Assembly (NCBI RefSeq): GCF_050947335.1 | Contig: NC_134988.1 | Span: 682,001 to 746,000, forward strand | DNA: 64,000 nt | From: Megachile rotundata | Lineage: Eukaryota > Arthropoda > Insecta > Hymenoptera > Megachilidae | Direction: 5' to 3' | Part shown: one piece after another, positions 32,026 through 46,469 of the stretch | Layout of the letters: every line of letters begins with the position of its first letter | Position numbering within the stretch: the stretch's first letter is position 1 | Notes under the pieces: generated by a model | Database searches by the model: none | The model's input: the letters and a program-made list of their open reading frames with translations, nothing else | What the model was told of the DNA's origin: nothing | Translations under genes and position numbers: made by a program

Positions 32026-33033
32026 ACAATCACAATCATACAATCGCAATCATACAATTACAATCTCCCAAATACAATCTCCCAAATACAATCATACAAT
32101 AACAATCATACAATCACAATCATACAATCACAATCATACAATCACAATCATACTATCACAATCATGCAATCACAATCATACAATCACAATCATACAATCA
32201 CAATCATACATTCAAAATCATGCAATCACAACCATACAATCACAATCATGCAATCACAATCATACAATCACAATCATACATTCAAAATCATGCAATCACA
32301 ATCATACAATCACAATCATGCAATCACAATCATACAATCACAATCATACAATCACAATCGTACAATCACAATCATACAATCACAATCATACAATCACAAT
32401 CATACAATCACAATCATACAATCACAATCATACAATCACTATCATACAATCACAATCATACAATCACAATCATACAATCGCAAGCATACAATCACATTCA
32501 TACAATCTCAATCATACAATCTCAATCATACAATCACAATCATACAATTACAATCATACAATTACAATCATACAATCACAATCATACAATCACTATCATA
32601 CAATCACAATCATACAATCACAATCATACAATCGCAATCATACAATCGAATTCATACAATCGCAATCATACAATCACAATCATACAATCGCAATCATACA
32701 ATCACAATCATACAATCGCAATCATACAATTACAATCTCCCAAATACAATCTCCCAAATACAATCATACAATCACAATCATACAACCACAATCATACAAT
32801 CACAATCATGCAATCACAAGCATACATTCAAAATTATGCAATCACAATCATACAATCACAATCATACAATCACAATCATACAATCACAATCATACAATCA
32901 CAATCATACAATCACAATCATACAATCACAATCATACAATCACAATCATACAATCACAATCATACAATCACAATCATACAATCACAATCATACAATCACA
33001 ATCATACAATCATAATCATACAATTACAATCAT

Positions 33034-33046
33034 ACATCACAATCAT
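33034..33046. repeat. 13-bp monomer 4
   Basis: Same form and left context as monomer 3. Register 8 to 7. Followed by the cassette at 33075. Confidence 0.95.
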
Positions 33047-34222
33047 ACAATCACAATCATACAATCGCAATCATACAATTACAATCTCCCAAATACAATC
33101 TCCCAAATACAATCATACAATCACAATCATACAATCACAATCATACAATCACAATCATACAATCACAATCATACAATCACAATCACACTATCACAATCAT
33201 ACAATCACAATCATACAATCACAATCATACAATCACAATCATACAATCACAATCATACAATCACAATCATACATTCAAAATCATGCAATCACGACCATAC
33301 AATCACAATCATGCAATCACAATCATACAATCACAATCATACATTCAAAATCATGCAATCACAATCATACAATCACAATCATACAATCACAATCATACAA
33401 TCACAATCATACAATCACAATCATAGAATCACAATCATAGAATCACAATCATAAAATCACAATCATACAATCGCAATCATACAATCACAATCATACAATC
33501 ACTATCATACAATCACAATCATACAATCACAATCATACAATCGAAAGCATACAATCACATTCATACAATCTCAATCATACAATCTCAATCATACAATCAC
33601 AATCATACAATCACAATCATACAATCACAATCATACATTCAAAATCATGCAATCACAACCATACAATCACAATCATGCAATCACAATCATACGATCACAA
33701 TCATACATTCAAAATCATGCAATCACAATCATACAATCACAATCATACAATCACAATCATACAATCACAATCATAGAATCACAATCATAGAATCACAATC
33801 ATACAATCACAATCATACAATCGCAATCATACAATCACAATCATACAATCACTATCATACAATCACAATCATACAATCACAATCATACAATCGCAAGCAT
33901 ACAATCACATTCATACAATCTCAATCATACAATCTCAATCATACAATCACAATCATACAATTACAATCATACAATTACAATCATACAATCACAATCATAC
34001 AATCACTATCATACAATCACAATCATACAATCACAATCATACAATCGCAATCATACAATCGAATTCATACAATCGCAATCATACAATCACAATCATACAA
34101 TCGCAGTCATACAATCGCAATCATACGATTACAATCTCCCAAATACAATCTCCCAAATACAATCATACAATCACAATCATACAATCACAATCATACAATC
34201 ACAATCATACAATCACAATCAT

Positions 34223-34404
34223 ACTATCACAATCATACAATCACAATCATACAATCACAATCATACAATCACAATCATACATTCAAAATCATGCAATCAC
34301 AACCATACAATCACAATCATGCAATCACAATCATACAATCACAATCATACATTCAAAATCATGCAATCACAATCATACAATCACAATCATGCAATCACAA
34401 TCAT
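34223..34404. repeat. Module alpha, exemplar copy
   Basis: In order: actatcacaatcat (34223), three consensus monomers, acattcaaaatcat (34279), gcaatcacaaccat (34293), consensus, gcaatcacaatcat (34321), consensus, acattcaaaatcat (34349), gcaatcacaatcat, consensus, gcaatcacaatcat (34391). A run of consensus monomers of variable length (8 here) follows before module beta. The same order recurs tens of times across the window, normally just after a CTCCCAAAT cassette. The A-to-G change at monomer position 1 creates CATG, the only common source of ATG on the + strand. Variants include agacattc forms (for example near 7791, 8869, 10577, 14917, 16625) and a doubled actatc monomer at 19721, 23697 and 26679. 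Confidence 0.9.
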
Positions 34405-34516
34405 ACAATCACAATCATACAATCACAATCATACAATCACAATCATACAATCACAATCATACAATCACAATCATACAATCACAATCATACAATCACAATC
34501 ATACAATCACAATCAT

Positions 34517-34656
34517 ACAATCACTATCATACAATCACAATCATACAATCACAATCATACAATCGCAAGCATAAAATCACATTCATACAATCTCAATCAT
34601 ACAATCTCAATCATACAATCACAATCATACAATTACAATCATACAATTACAATCAT
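34517..34656. repeat. Module beta, exemplar copy
   Basis: In order: acaatcactatcat (34517), two consensus, acaatcgcaagcat (34559), a cacattcat monomer (34573, here with a private first-base-pair change), two acaatctcaatcat (34587, 34601), consensus, two acaattacaatcat (34629, 34643). The module ends either in a consensus monomer or, in other copies, in acaaccacaatcat. Some copies have three ctcaatcat monomers (20504-20545) or none (just before 21265), so single-monomer gain and loss occurs inside it. It recurs throughout and is where several duplication breakpoints fall. Confidence 0.9.
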
Positions 34657-34894
34657 ACAATCACAATCATACAATCACAATCATACATTCAAAATCATGC
34701 AATCACAATCATACAATCACAATCATGCAATCACAATCATACAATCACAATCATACAATCACAATCATACAATCACAATCATACAATCGCAAGCATACAA
34801 TCACATTCATACAATCTCAATCATACAATCTCAATCATACAATCACAATCATACAATTACAATCATGCAATTACAATCATACAATCACAATCAT

Positions 34895-35146
34895 ACAATC
34901 ACTATCATACAATCACAATCATACAATCACAATCATACAATCGCAATCATACAATCGAATTCATACAATCGCAATCATACAATCACAATCATACAATCGC
35001 AATCATACAATCACAATCATACAATCACAATCATACAATCACAATCATACAATCACAATCATACAATCGAATTCATACAATCGCAATCATACAATCGCAA
35101 TCATACAATTACAATCTCCCAAATACAATCTCCCAAATACAATCAT
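34895..35146. repeat. Module gamma, exemplar copy, CpG/EcoRI monomers plus cassette
   Basis: In order: acaatcactatcat, two consensus, acaatcgcaatcat, acaatcgaattcat, acaatcgcaatcat, consensus, acaatcgcaatcat, several consensus, a second acaatcgaattcat, one to six acaatcgcaatcat, then a CTCCCAAAT cassette (35105-35146). The gaattc hexamer is an EcoRI site and also carries a TCGA. Nearly all CpG in the array sits in gamma and in the cgcaagcat monomer of beta, so CpG is clustered at intervals instead of being spread evenly. In many copies the last CpG monomer is acaatcgcagtcat and the cassette opens with acgatt. Confidence 0.88.
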
Positions 35147-38100
35147 ACAATCACAATCATACAATCACAATCATACAATCACAATCATACAATCACAATC
35201 ATACTATCACAATCATACAATCACAATCATACAATCACAATCATACAATCACAATCATACAATCACAATCATACATTCAAAATCATGCAATCACAACCAT
35301 ACAATCACAATCATGCAATCACAATCATACAATCACAATCATACATTCAAAATCATGCAATCACAATCATACAATCACAATCATGCAATCACAATCATAC
35401 AATCACAATCATACAATCACAATCATACAATCACAATCATACAATCACAATCATACAATCACAATCATACAATCACAATCATACAATCACAATCATACAA
35501 TCACAATCATACAATCACAATCATACAATCACTATCATACAATCACAATCATACAATCACAATCATACAATCGCAAGCATACAATCACATTCATACAATC
35601 TCAATCATACAATCTCAATCATACAATCACAATCATACAATTACAATCATATAATTACAATCATACAATCACAATCATACAATCACTATCATACAATCAC
35701 AATCATACAATCACAATCATACAATCGCAATCATACAATCGAATTCATACAATCGCAATCATACAATCACAATCATACAATCGCAATCATACAATCACAA
35801 TCATACAATCACAATCATACAATCACAATCATACAATCGAATTCATACAATCGCAATCATGCAATCACAATCATACAATCGCAATCATACAATTACAATC
35901 TCCCAAATACAATCTCCCAAAAACAATCATACAATCACAATCATACAATCACAATCATACAATCACAATCATACAATCACAATCATACTATCACAATCAT
36001 ACAATCACAAACATACAATCACAATCATACAATCACAATCATACATTCAAAATCATGCAATCACAACCATACAATCACAATCATGCAATCACAATCATAC
36101 AATCACAATCATAAATTCAAAATCATGCAATCACAATCATACAATCACAATCATGCAATCACAATCATACAATCACAATCATACAATCACAATCATACAA
36201 TCACAATCATACAATCACAATCATACAATCACAATCATACAATCACAATCATACAATCACAATCATACAATCACTATCATACAATCACAATCATACAATC
36301 ACAATCATACAATCGCAAGCATACAATCACATTCATACAATCTCAATCATACAATCTCAATCATACAATCACTATCATACAATCACAATCATACAATCAC
36401 AATCATACAATCGCAAGCATACAATCACATTCATACAATCTCAATCATACAATCTCAATCATACAATCACAATCATACAATTACAATCATACAATTTCAA
36501 TCATACAACCACAATCATACAATCACAATCATACATTCAAAATCATGCAATCACAATCATACAATCACAATCATACAATCACAATCATACAATCACTATC
36601 ATACAATCACAATCATACAATCACAATCATACAATCGCAAGCATACAATCACATTCATACAATCTCAATCATACAATCTCAATCATACAATCACAATCAT
36701 ACAATCACAATCATACATTCAAAATCATGCAATCACAATCATACAATCACAATCATACAATCACAATCATACAATCACAATCAAACAATCGCAAGCATAC
36801 AATCACATTCATACAATCTCAATCATACAATCTCAATCATACAATCACAATCATACAATTACAATCATACAATTACAATCATACAATCACAATCATACAA
36901 TCACTATCATACAATCACAATCATACAATCACAATCATACAATCGCAATCATACAATCGAATTCATACAATCGCAATCATACAATCACAATCATACAATC
37001 GCAATCATACAATCACAATCATACAATCACAATCATACAATCACAATCATACAATCGAATTCATACAATCGCAATCATACAATCGCAATCATACAATCGC
37101 AATCATACAATCGCAATCATACAATCGCAATCATACAATTACAATCTCCCAAATACAATCTCCCAAATACAATCATACAATCACAATCATACAATCACAA
37201 TCATACAATCACAATCATACAATCACAATCATACTATCACAATCATACAATCACAATCATACAATCACAATCATACAATCACAATCATACAATCACAATC
37301 ATACATTCAAAATCATGCAATCACAACCATACAATCACAATCATGCAATCACAATCATACAATCACAATCAGACATTCAAAATCATGCAATCACAATCAT
37401 ACAATCACAATCATGCAATCACAATCATAGAATCACAATCATACAATCACAATCATACAATCACAATCATACAATCACAATCATACTATCACAATCATAC
37501 AATCACAATCATACAATCACAATCATACAATCACAATCATACATTCAAAATCATGCAATCACAACCATACAATCACAATCATGCAATCACAATCATACAA
37601 TCACAATCATACATTCAAAATCATGCAATCACAATCATACAATCGCAATCATACAATCGCAATCATACAATCGCAATCATACTATCACAATCATACATTC
37701 AAAATCATACAATCACAATCATACAATCACAATCATACAATCACAATCATAGAATCACAATCATAGAATCACAATCATACAATCACAATCATACAATCGC
37801 AATCATACAATCACAATCATACAATCACTATCATACAATCACAATCATACAATCACAATCATACAATCGCAAGCATACAATCACATTCATACAATCTCAA
37901 TCATACAATCTCAATCATACAATCACAATCATACAATTACAATCATACAATTACAATCATACAATCACAATCATACAATCACTATCATACAATCACAATC
38001 ATACAATCACAATCATACAATCGCAATCATACAATCGAATTCATACAATCGCAATCATACAATCACAATCATACAATCGCAATCATACAATCACAATCAT

Positions 38101-38660
38101 ACAATCACAATCATACAATCACAATCATACAATCACAATCATACAATCACAATCATACAATCACAATCATACAATCACTATCATACAATCACAATCATAC
38201 AATCACAATCATACAATAGCAAGCATACAATCACATTCATACAATCTCAATCATACAATCTCAATCATACAATCACAATCATACAATTACAATCATACAA
38301 TTACAATCATACAACCACAATCATACAATCACAAGCATACATTCAAAATCATGCAATCACAATCATACAATCACAATCATGCAATGACAATCATACAATC
38401 ACAATCATACATTCAAAATCATGCAATCACAATCATACAATCACAATCATGCAATCACAATCATACAATCACAATCATACAATCACAATCATACAATCAC
38501 AATCATACAATCACAATCATACAATCACAATCATACAATCACAATCATACAATCACAATCATACAATCACAATCATACAATCACAATCATACATTCAAAA
38601 TCATGCAATCACAATCATACAATCACAATCATACGATCACAATCATACAATCACAATCAT

Positions 38661-39947
38661 GCAATCACAAAAATACAATCATAATCATACAATCACAATC
38701 ATACAATCGCAATCATACAATCACAATCATACAATCATAATCATACAATCACAATCATACAATCATAATCATACAATTACAATCATACATCACAATCATA
38801 CAATCACAATCATACAATCGCAATCATACAATTACAATCTCCCAAATACAATCTCCCAAATACAATCATACAATAACAATCATACAATCACAATCATACA
38901 ATCACAATCATACAATCACAATCATACTATCACAATCATGCAATCACAATCATACAATCACAATCATACAATCACAATCATACATTCAAAATCATGCAAT
39001 CACAACCATACAATCACAATCATGCAATCACAATCATACAATCACAATCATACATTCAAAATCATGCAATCACAATCATACAATCACAATCATGCAATCA
39101 CAATCATACAATCACAATCGTACAATCACAATCGTACAATCACAATCATACAATCACAATCATACAATCGCAATCATACAATCACAATCATACAATCACA
39201 ATCATACAATCACTATCATACAATCACAATCATACAATCACAATCATACAATCGCAAGCATACAATCACATTCATACAATCTCAATCATACAATCTCAAT
39301 CATACAATCACAATCATACAATTACAATCATACAATTACAATCATACAATCACAATCATACAATCACTATCATACAATCACAATCATACAATCACAATCA
39401 TACAATCGCAATCATACAATCGAATTCATACAATCGCAATCATACAATCACAATCATACAATCGCAATCATACAATCACAATCATACAATCGCAATCATA
39501 CAATTACAATCTCCCAAATACAATCTCCCAAATACAATCTCCCAAATACAATCTCCCAAATACAATCATACAATCACAATCATACAACCACAATCATACA
39601 ATCACAATCATGCAATCACAATCATACATTCAAAATTATGCAATCACAATCATACAATCACAATCATACAATCACAATCATACAATCACAATCATACAAT
39701 CACAATCATACAATCACAATCATACAATCACAATCATACAATCACAATCATACAATCACAATCATACATTCAACATCATGCAATCACGACCATACAATCA
39801 CAATCATGCAATCACAATCATACAATCACAATCATACATTCAAAATCATGCAATCACAATCATACAATCACAATCATACAATCACAATCATACAATCACA
39901 ATCATACAATCACAATCATAGAATCACAATCATAGAATCACAATCAT
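38661..39947. repeat. 13-mer superblock, copy 3 (internally deleted)
   Basis: gcaatcacaaaaat at 38661, 13-mer at 38787, cassettes at 38828 and 39500 (four CCCAAAT), two agaatc monomers at 39920 and 39934. Compared with copy 4 it is missing 265 bp that hold a 13-mer and a cassette. The acattcaacatcat monomer at 39766 is shared with copies 4 and 6. Confidence 0.88.
38787..38799. repeat. 13-bp monomer 5
   Basis: acatcacaatcat. Register 7 to 6. The only one of the series without a second 13-mer about 1 kb downstream. Confidence 0.95.
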
Positions 39948-42900
39948 ACAATCACAATCATACAATCGCAATCATACAATCACAATCATACAATCACTAT
40001 CATACAATCACAATCATACAATCACAATCATACAATCGAAAGCATACAATCACATTCATACAATCTCAATCATACAATCTCAATCATACAATCACAATCA
40101 TACAATCACAATCATACAATCACAATCATACATTCAAAATCATGCAATCACAACCGTACAATCACAATCATGCAATCACAATCATACGATCACAATCATA
40201 TATTCAAAATCATGCAATCACAATCATACAATCACAATCATACAATCACAATCATACAATCACAATCATAGAATCACAATCATAGAATCACAATCATACA
40301 ATCACAATCATACAATCGCAATCATACAATCACAATCATACAATCACTATCATACAATCACAATCATACAATCACAATCATACAATCGCAAGCATACAAT
40401 CACATTCATACAATCTCAATCATACAATCTCAATCATACAATCACAATCATCCAATTACAATCATACAATTACAATCATACAATCACAATCATACAATCA
40501 CTATCATACAATCACAATCATACAATCACAATCATACAATCGCAATCATACAATCGAATTCATACAATCGCAATCATACAATCACAATCATACAATCGCA
40601 ATCATACAATCACAATCATACAATCACAATCATACAATCACAATCATACAATCGAATTCATACAATCGCAATCATACAATCGCAATCATACAATCGCAAT
40701 CATACGATTACAATCTCCCAAATACAATCTCCCAAATACAATCATACAATCACAATCATACAATCACAATCATACAATCACAATCATACAATCACAATCA
40801 TACTATCACAATCATACAATCACAATCATACAATCACAATCATACAATCACAATCATACATTCAAAATCATGCAATCACAACCATACAATCACAATCATG
40901 CAATCACAATCATACAATCACAATCATACATTCAAAATCATGCAATCACAATCATACAATCACAATCATGCAATCACAATCATACAATCACAATCATACA
41001 ATCACAATCATACAATCACAATCATACAATCACAATCATACAATCACAATCATACAATCACAATCATACAATCACAATCATACAATCACAATCATACAAT
41101 CACTATCATACAATCACAATCATACAATCACAATCATACAATCGCAAGCATACAATCACATTCATAAATTCAAAATCATGCAATCACAATCATACAATCA
41201 CAATCATGCAATCACAATCATACAATCACAATCATACAATCACAATCATACAATCACAATCATACAATCACAATCATACAATCACAATCATACAATCACA
41301 ATCATACAATCACAATCATACAATCACTATCATACAATCACAATCATACAATCACAATCATACAATCGCAAGCATACAATCACATTCATACAATCTCAAT
41401 CATACAATCTCAATCATACAATCACTATCATACAATCACAATCATACAATCACAATCATACAATCGCAAGCATACAATCACATTCATACAATCTCAATCA
41501 TACAATCTCAATCATACAATCACAATCATACAATTACAATCATACAATTACAATCATACAACCACAATCATACAATCACAATCATACATTCAAAATCATG
41601 CAATCACAATCATACAATCACAATCATACAATCACAATCATACAATCACTATCATACAATCACAATCATACAATCACAATCATACAATCGCAAGCATACA
41701 ATCACATTCATACAATCTCAATCATACAATCTCAATCATACAATCACAATCATACAATCACAATCATACATTCAAAATCATGCAATCACAATCATACAAT
41801 CACAATCATACAATCACAATCATACAATCACAATCAAACAATCGCAAGCATACAATCACATTCATACAATCTCAATCATACAATCTCAATCATACAATCA
41901 CAATCATACAATTACAATCATACAATTACAATCATACAATCACAATCATACAATCACTATCATACAATCACAATCATACAATCACAATCATACAATCGCA
42001 ATCATACAATCGAATTCATACAATCGCAATCATACAATCACAATCATACAATCGCAATCATACAATCACAATCATACAATCACAATCATACAATCACAAT
42101 CATACAATCGAATTCATACAATCGCAATCATACAATCGCAATCATACAATCGCAATCATACAATCGCAATCATACAATCGCAATCATACAATTACAATCT
42201 CCCAAATACAATCTCCCAAATACAATCATACAATCACAATCATACAATCACAATCATACAATCACAATCATACAATCACAATCATACTATCACAATCATA
42301 CAATCACAATCATACAATCACAATCATACAATCACAATCATACAATCACAATCATACATTCAAAATCATGCAATCACAACCATACAATCACAATCATGCA
42401 ATCACAATCATACAATCACAATCAGACATTCAAAATCATGCAATCACAATCATACAATCACAATCATGCAATCACAATCATAGAATCACAATCATACAAT
42501 CACAATCATACAATCACAATCATACAATCACAATCATACTATCACAATCATACAATCACAATCATACAATCACAATCATACAATCACAATCATACATTCA
42601 AAATCATGCAATCACAACCATACAATCACAATCATGCAATCACAATCATACAATCACAATCATACATTCAAAATCATGCAATCACAATCATACAATCGCA
42701 ATCATACAATCGCAATCATACAATCGCAATCATACTATCACAATCATACATTCAAAATCATACAATCACAATCATACAATCACAATCATACAATCACAAT
42801 CATAGAATCACAATCATAGAATCACAATCATACAATCACAATCATACAATCGCAATCATACAATCACAATCATACAATCACTATCATACAATCACAATCA

Positions 42901-43825
42901 TACAATCACAATCATACAATCGCAAGCATACAATCACATTCATACAATCTCAATCATACAATCTCAATCATACAATCACAATCATACAATTACAATCATA
43001 CAATTACAATCATACAATCACAATCATACAATCACTATCATACAATCACAATCATACAATCACAATCATACAATCGCAATCATACAATCGAATTCATACA
43101 ATCGCAATCATACAATCACAATCATACAATCGCAATCATACAATCACAATCATACAATCACAATCATACAATCACAATCATACAATCACAATCATACAAT
43201 CACAATCATACAATCACTATCATACAATCACAATCATACAATCACAATCATACAATAGCAAGCATACAATCACATTCATACAATCTCAATCATACAATCT
43301 CAATCATACAATCACAATCATACAATTACAATCATACAATTACAATCATACAACCACAATCATACAATCACAAGCATACATTCAAAATCATGCAATCACA
43401 ATCATACAATCACAATCATGCAATGACAATCATACAATCACAATCATACATTCAAAATCATGCAATCACAATCATACAATCACAATCATGCAATCACAAT
43501 CATACAATCACAATCATACAATCACAATCATACAATCACAATCATACAATCACAATCATACAATCACAATCATACAATCACAATCATACAATCACAATCA
43601 TACAATCACAATCATACAATCACAATCATACATTCAAAATCATGCAATCACAATCATACAATCACAATCATACGATCACAATCATACAATCACAATCATG
43701 CAATCACAAAAATACAATCATAATCATACAATCACAATCATACAATCGCAATCATACAATCACAATCATACAATCATAATCATACAATCACAATCATACA
43801 ATCATAATCATACAATTACAATCAT

Positions 43826-43838
43826 ACATCACAATCAT
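43826..43838. repeat. 13-bp monomer 6
   Basis: acatcacaatcat. Register 6 to 5. Confidence 0.95.
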
Positions 43839-44846
43839 ACAATCACAATCATACAATCGCAATCATACAATTACAATCTCCCAAATACAATCTCCCAAAT
43901 ACAATCATACAATAACAATCATACAATCACAATCATACAATCACAATCATACAATCACAATCATACTATCACAATCATGCAATCACAATCATACAATCAC
44001 AATCATACAATCACAATCATACATTCAAAATCATGCAATCACAACCATACAATCACAATCATGCAATCACAATCATACAATCACAATCATACATTCAAAA
44101 TCATGCAATCACAATCATACAATCACAATCATGCAATCACAATCATACAATCACAATCGTACAATCACAATCGTACAATCACAATCATACAATCACAATC
44201 ATACAATCGCAATCATACAATCACAATCATACAATCACAATCATACAATCACTATCATACAATCACAATCATACAATCACAATCATACAATCGCAAGCAT
44301 ACAATCACATTCATACAATCTCAATCATACAATCTCAATCATACAATCACAATCATACAATTACAATCATACAATTACAATCATACAATCACAATCATAC
44401 AATCACTATCATACAATCACAATCATACAATCACAATCATACAATCGCAATCATACAATCGAATTCATACAATCGCAATCATACAATCACAATCATACAA
44501 TCGCAATCATACAATCACAATCATACAATCGCAATCATACAATTACAATCTCCCAAATACAATCTCCCAAATACAATCTCCCAAATACAATCTCCCAAAT
44601 ACAATCATACAATCACAATCATACAACCACAATCATACAATCACAATCATGCAATCACAATCATACATTCAAAATTATGCAATCACAATCATACAATCAC
44701 AATCATACAATCACAATCATACAATCACAATCATACAATCACAATCATACAATCACAATCATACAATCACAATCATACAATCACAATCATACAATCACAA
44801 TCATACAATCACAATCATACAATCATAATCATACAATTACAATCAT

Positions 44847-44859
44847 ACATCACAATCAT
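44847..44859. repeat. 13-bp monomer 7
   Basis: acatcacaatcat. Register 5 to 4. Falls in the 265 bp that unit 1 lacks. Confidence 0.95.
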
Positions 44860-46469
44860 ACAATCACAATCATACAATCGCAATCATACAATTACAATCT
44901 CCCAAATACAATCTCCCAAATACAATCATACAATCACAATCATACAATCACAATCATACAATCACAATCATACAATCACAATCACACTATCACAATCATA
45001 CAATCACAATCATACAATCACAATCATACAATCACAATCATACAATCACAATCATACAATCACAATCATACATTCAACATCATGCAATCACGACCATACA
45101 ATCACAATCATGCAATCACAATCATACAATCACAATCATACATTCAAAATCATGCAATCACAATCATACAATCACAATCATACAATCACAATCATACAAT
45201 CACAATCATACAATCACAATCATAGAATCACAATCATAGAATCACAATCATACAATCACAATCATACAATCGCAATCATACAATCACAATCATACAATCA
45301 CTATCATACAATCACAATCATACAATCACAATCATACAATCGAAAGCATACAATCACATTCATACAATCTCAATCATACAATCTCAATCATACAATCACA
45401 ATCATACAATCACAATCATACAATCACAATCATACATTCAAAATCATGCAATCACAACCGTACAATCACAATCATGCAATCACAATCATACGATCACAAT
45501 CATACATTCAAAATCATGCAATCACAATCATACAATCACAATCATACAATCACAATCATACAATCACAATCATAGAATCACAATCATAGAATCACAATCA
45601 TACAATCACAATCATACAATCGCAATCATACAATCACAATCATACAATCACTATCATACAATCACAATCATACAATCACAATCATACAATCGCAAGCATA
45701 CAATCACATTCATACAATCTCAATCATACAATCTCAATCATACAATCACAATCATCCAATTACAATCATACAATTACAATCATACAATCACAATCATACA
45801 ATCACTATCATACAATCACAATCATACAATCACAATCATACAATCGCAATCATACAATCGAATTCATACAATCGCAATCATACAATCACAATCATACAAT
45901 CGCAATCATACAATCACAATCATACAATCACAATCATACAATCACAATCATACAATCGAATTCATACAATCGCAATCATACAATCGCAATCATACAATCG
46001 CAATCATACGATTACAATCTCCCAAATACAATCTCCCAAATACAATCATACAATCACAATCATACAATCACAATCATACAATCACAATCATACAATCACA
46101 ATCATACTATCACAATCATACAATCACAATCATACAATCACAATCATACAATCACAATCATACATTCAAAATCATGCAATCACAACCATACAATCACAAT
46201 CATGCAATCACAATCATACAATCACAATCATACATTCAAAATCATGCAATCACAATCATACAATCACAATCATGCAATCACAATCATACAATCACAATCA
46301 TACAATCACAATCATACAATCACAATCATACAATCACAATCATACAATCACAATCATACAATCACAATCATACAATCACAATCATACAATCACAATCATA
46401 CAATCACTATCATACAATCACAATCATACAATCACAATCATACAATCGCAAGCATACAATCACATTCAT

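Larger units (their letters stand above)
31887..33452. repeat. 13-mer superblock, copy 2
   Basis: Begins at gcaatcacaaaaat (31887), which lies 126 bp before the first 13-bp monomer, as in copies 3 to 6. Then come three acaatcataatcat monomers, 13-mers at 32013 and 33034 (1021 bp apart), cassettes at 32054, 32726 and 33075, and two agaatcacaatcat at 33425 and 33439. An aaaatcacaatcat monomer follows. The middle cassette has two CCCAAAT where copies 1, 3, 4 and 6 have four. Confidence 0.88.
36113..41165. repeat. 5 kb tandem duplication, unit 1
   Basis: Opens with the rare aaattcaaaatcat monomer (36113) after acaatcacaatcat and closes with acaatcacattcat (41152-41165). Landmarks pair with unit 2 at offset 5053 (36727, 37135), 5039 (38828, 39500) and 5304 (from 39766). 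It contains superblock copy 3, which lacks the second 13-bp monomer and its cassette. Length 5053 bp. Confidence 0.88.
43700..45251. repeat. 13-mer superblock, copy 4
   Basis: gcaatcacaaaaat at 43700, 13-mers at 43826 and 44847 (1021 bp apart), cassettes at 43867, 44539 (four CCCAAAT) and 44888, acattcaacatcat at 45070, two agaatc monomers from 45224. Matches copy 6 at offset 14066. Confidence 0.9.
41166..46469. repeat. 5 kb tandem duplication, unit 2
   Basis: Opens with aaattcaaaatcat directly after the cacattcat end of unit 1 and closes with acaatcacattcat at 46456-46469, which then continues into the normal acaatctcaatcat. Length 5304 bp: 265 bp more than unit 1 at the 13-mer region and 14 bp less elsewhere. 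Includes superblock copy 4. Confidence 0.88.
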
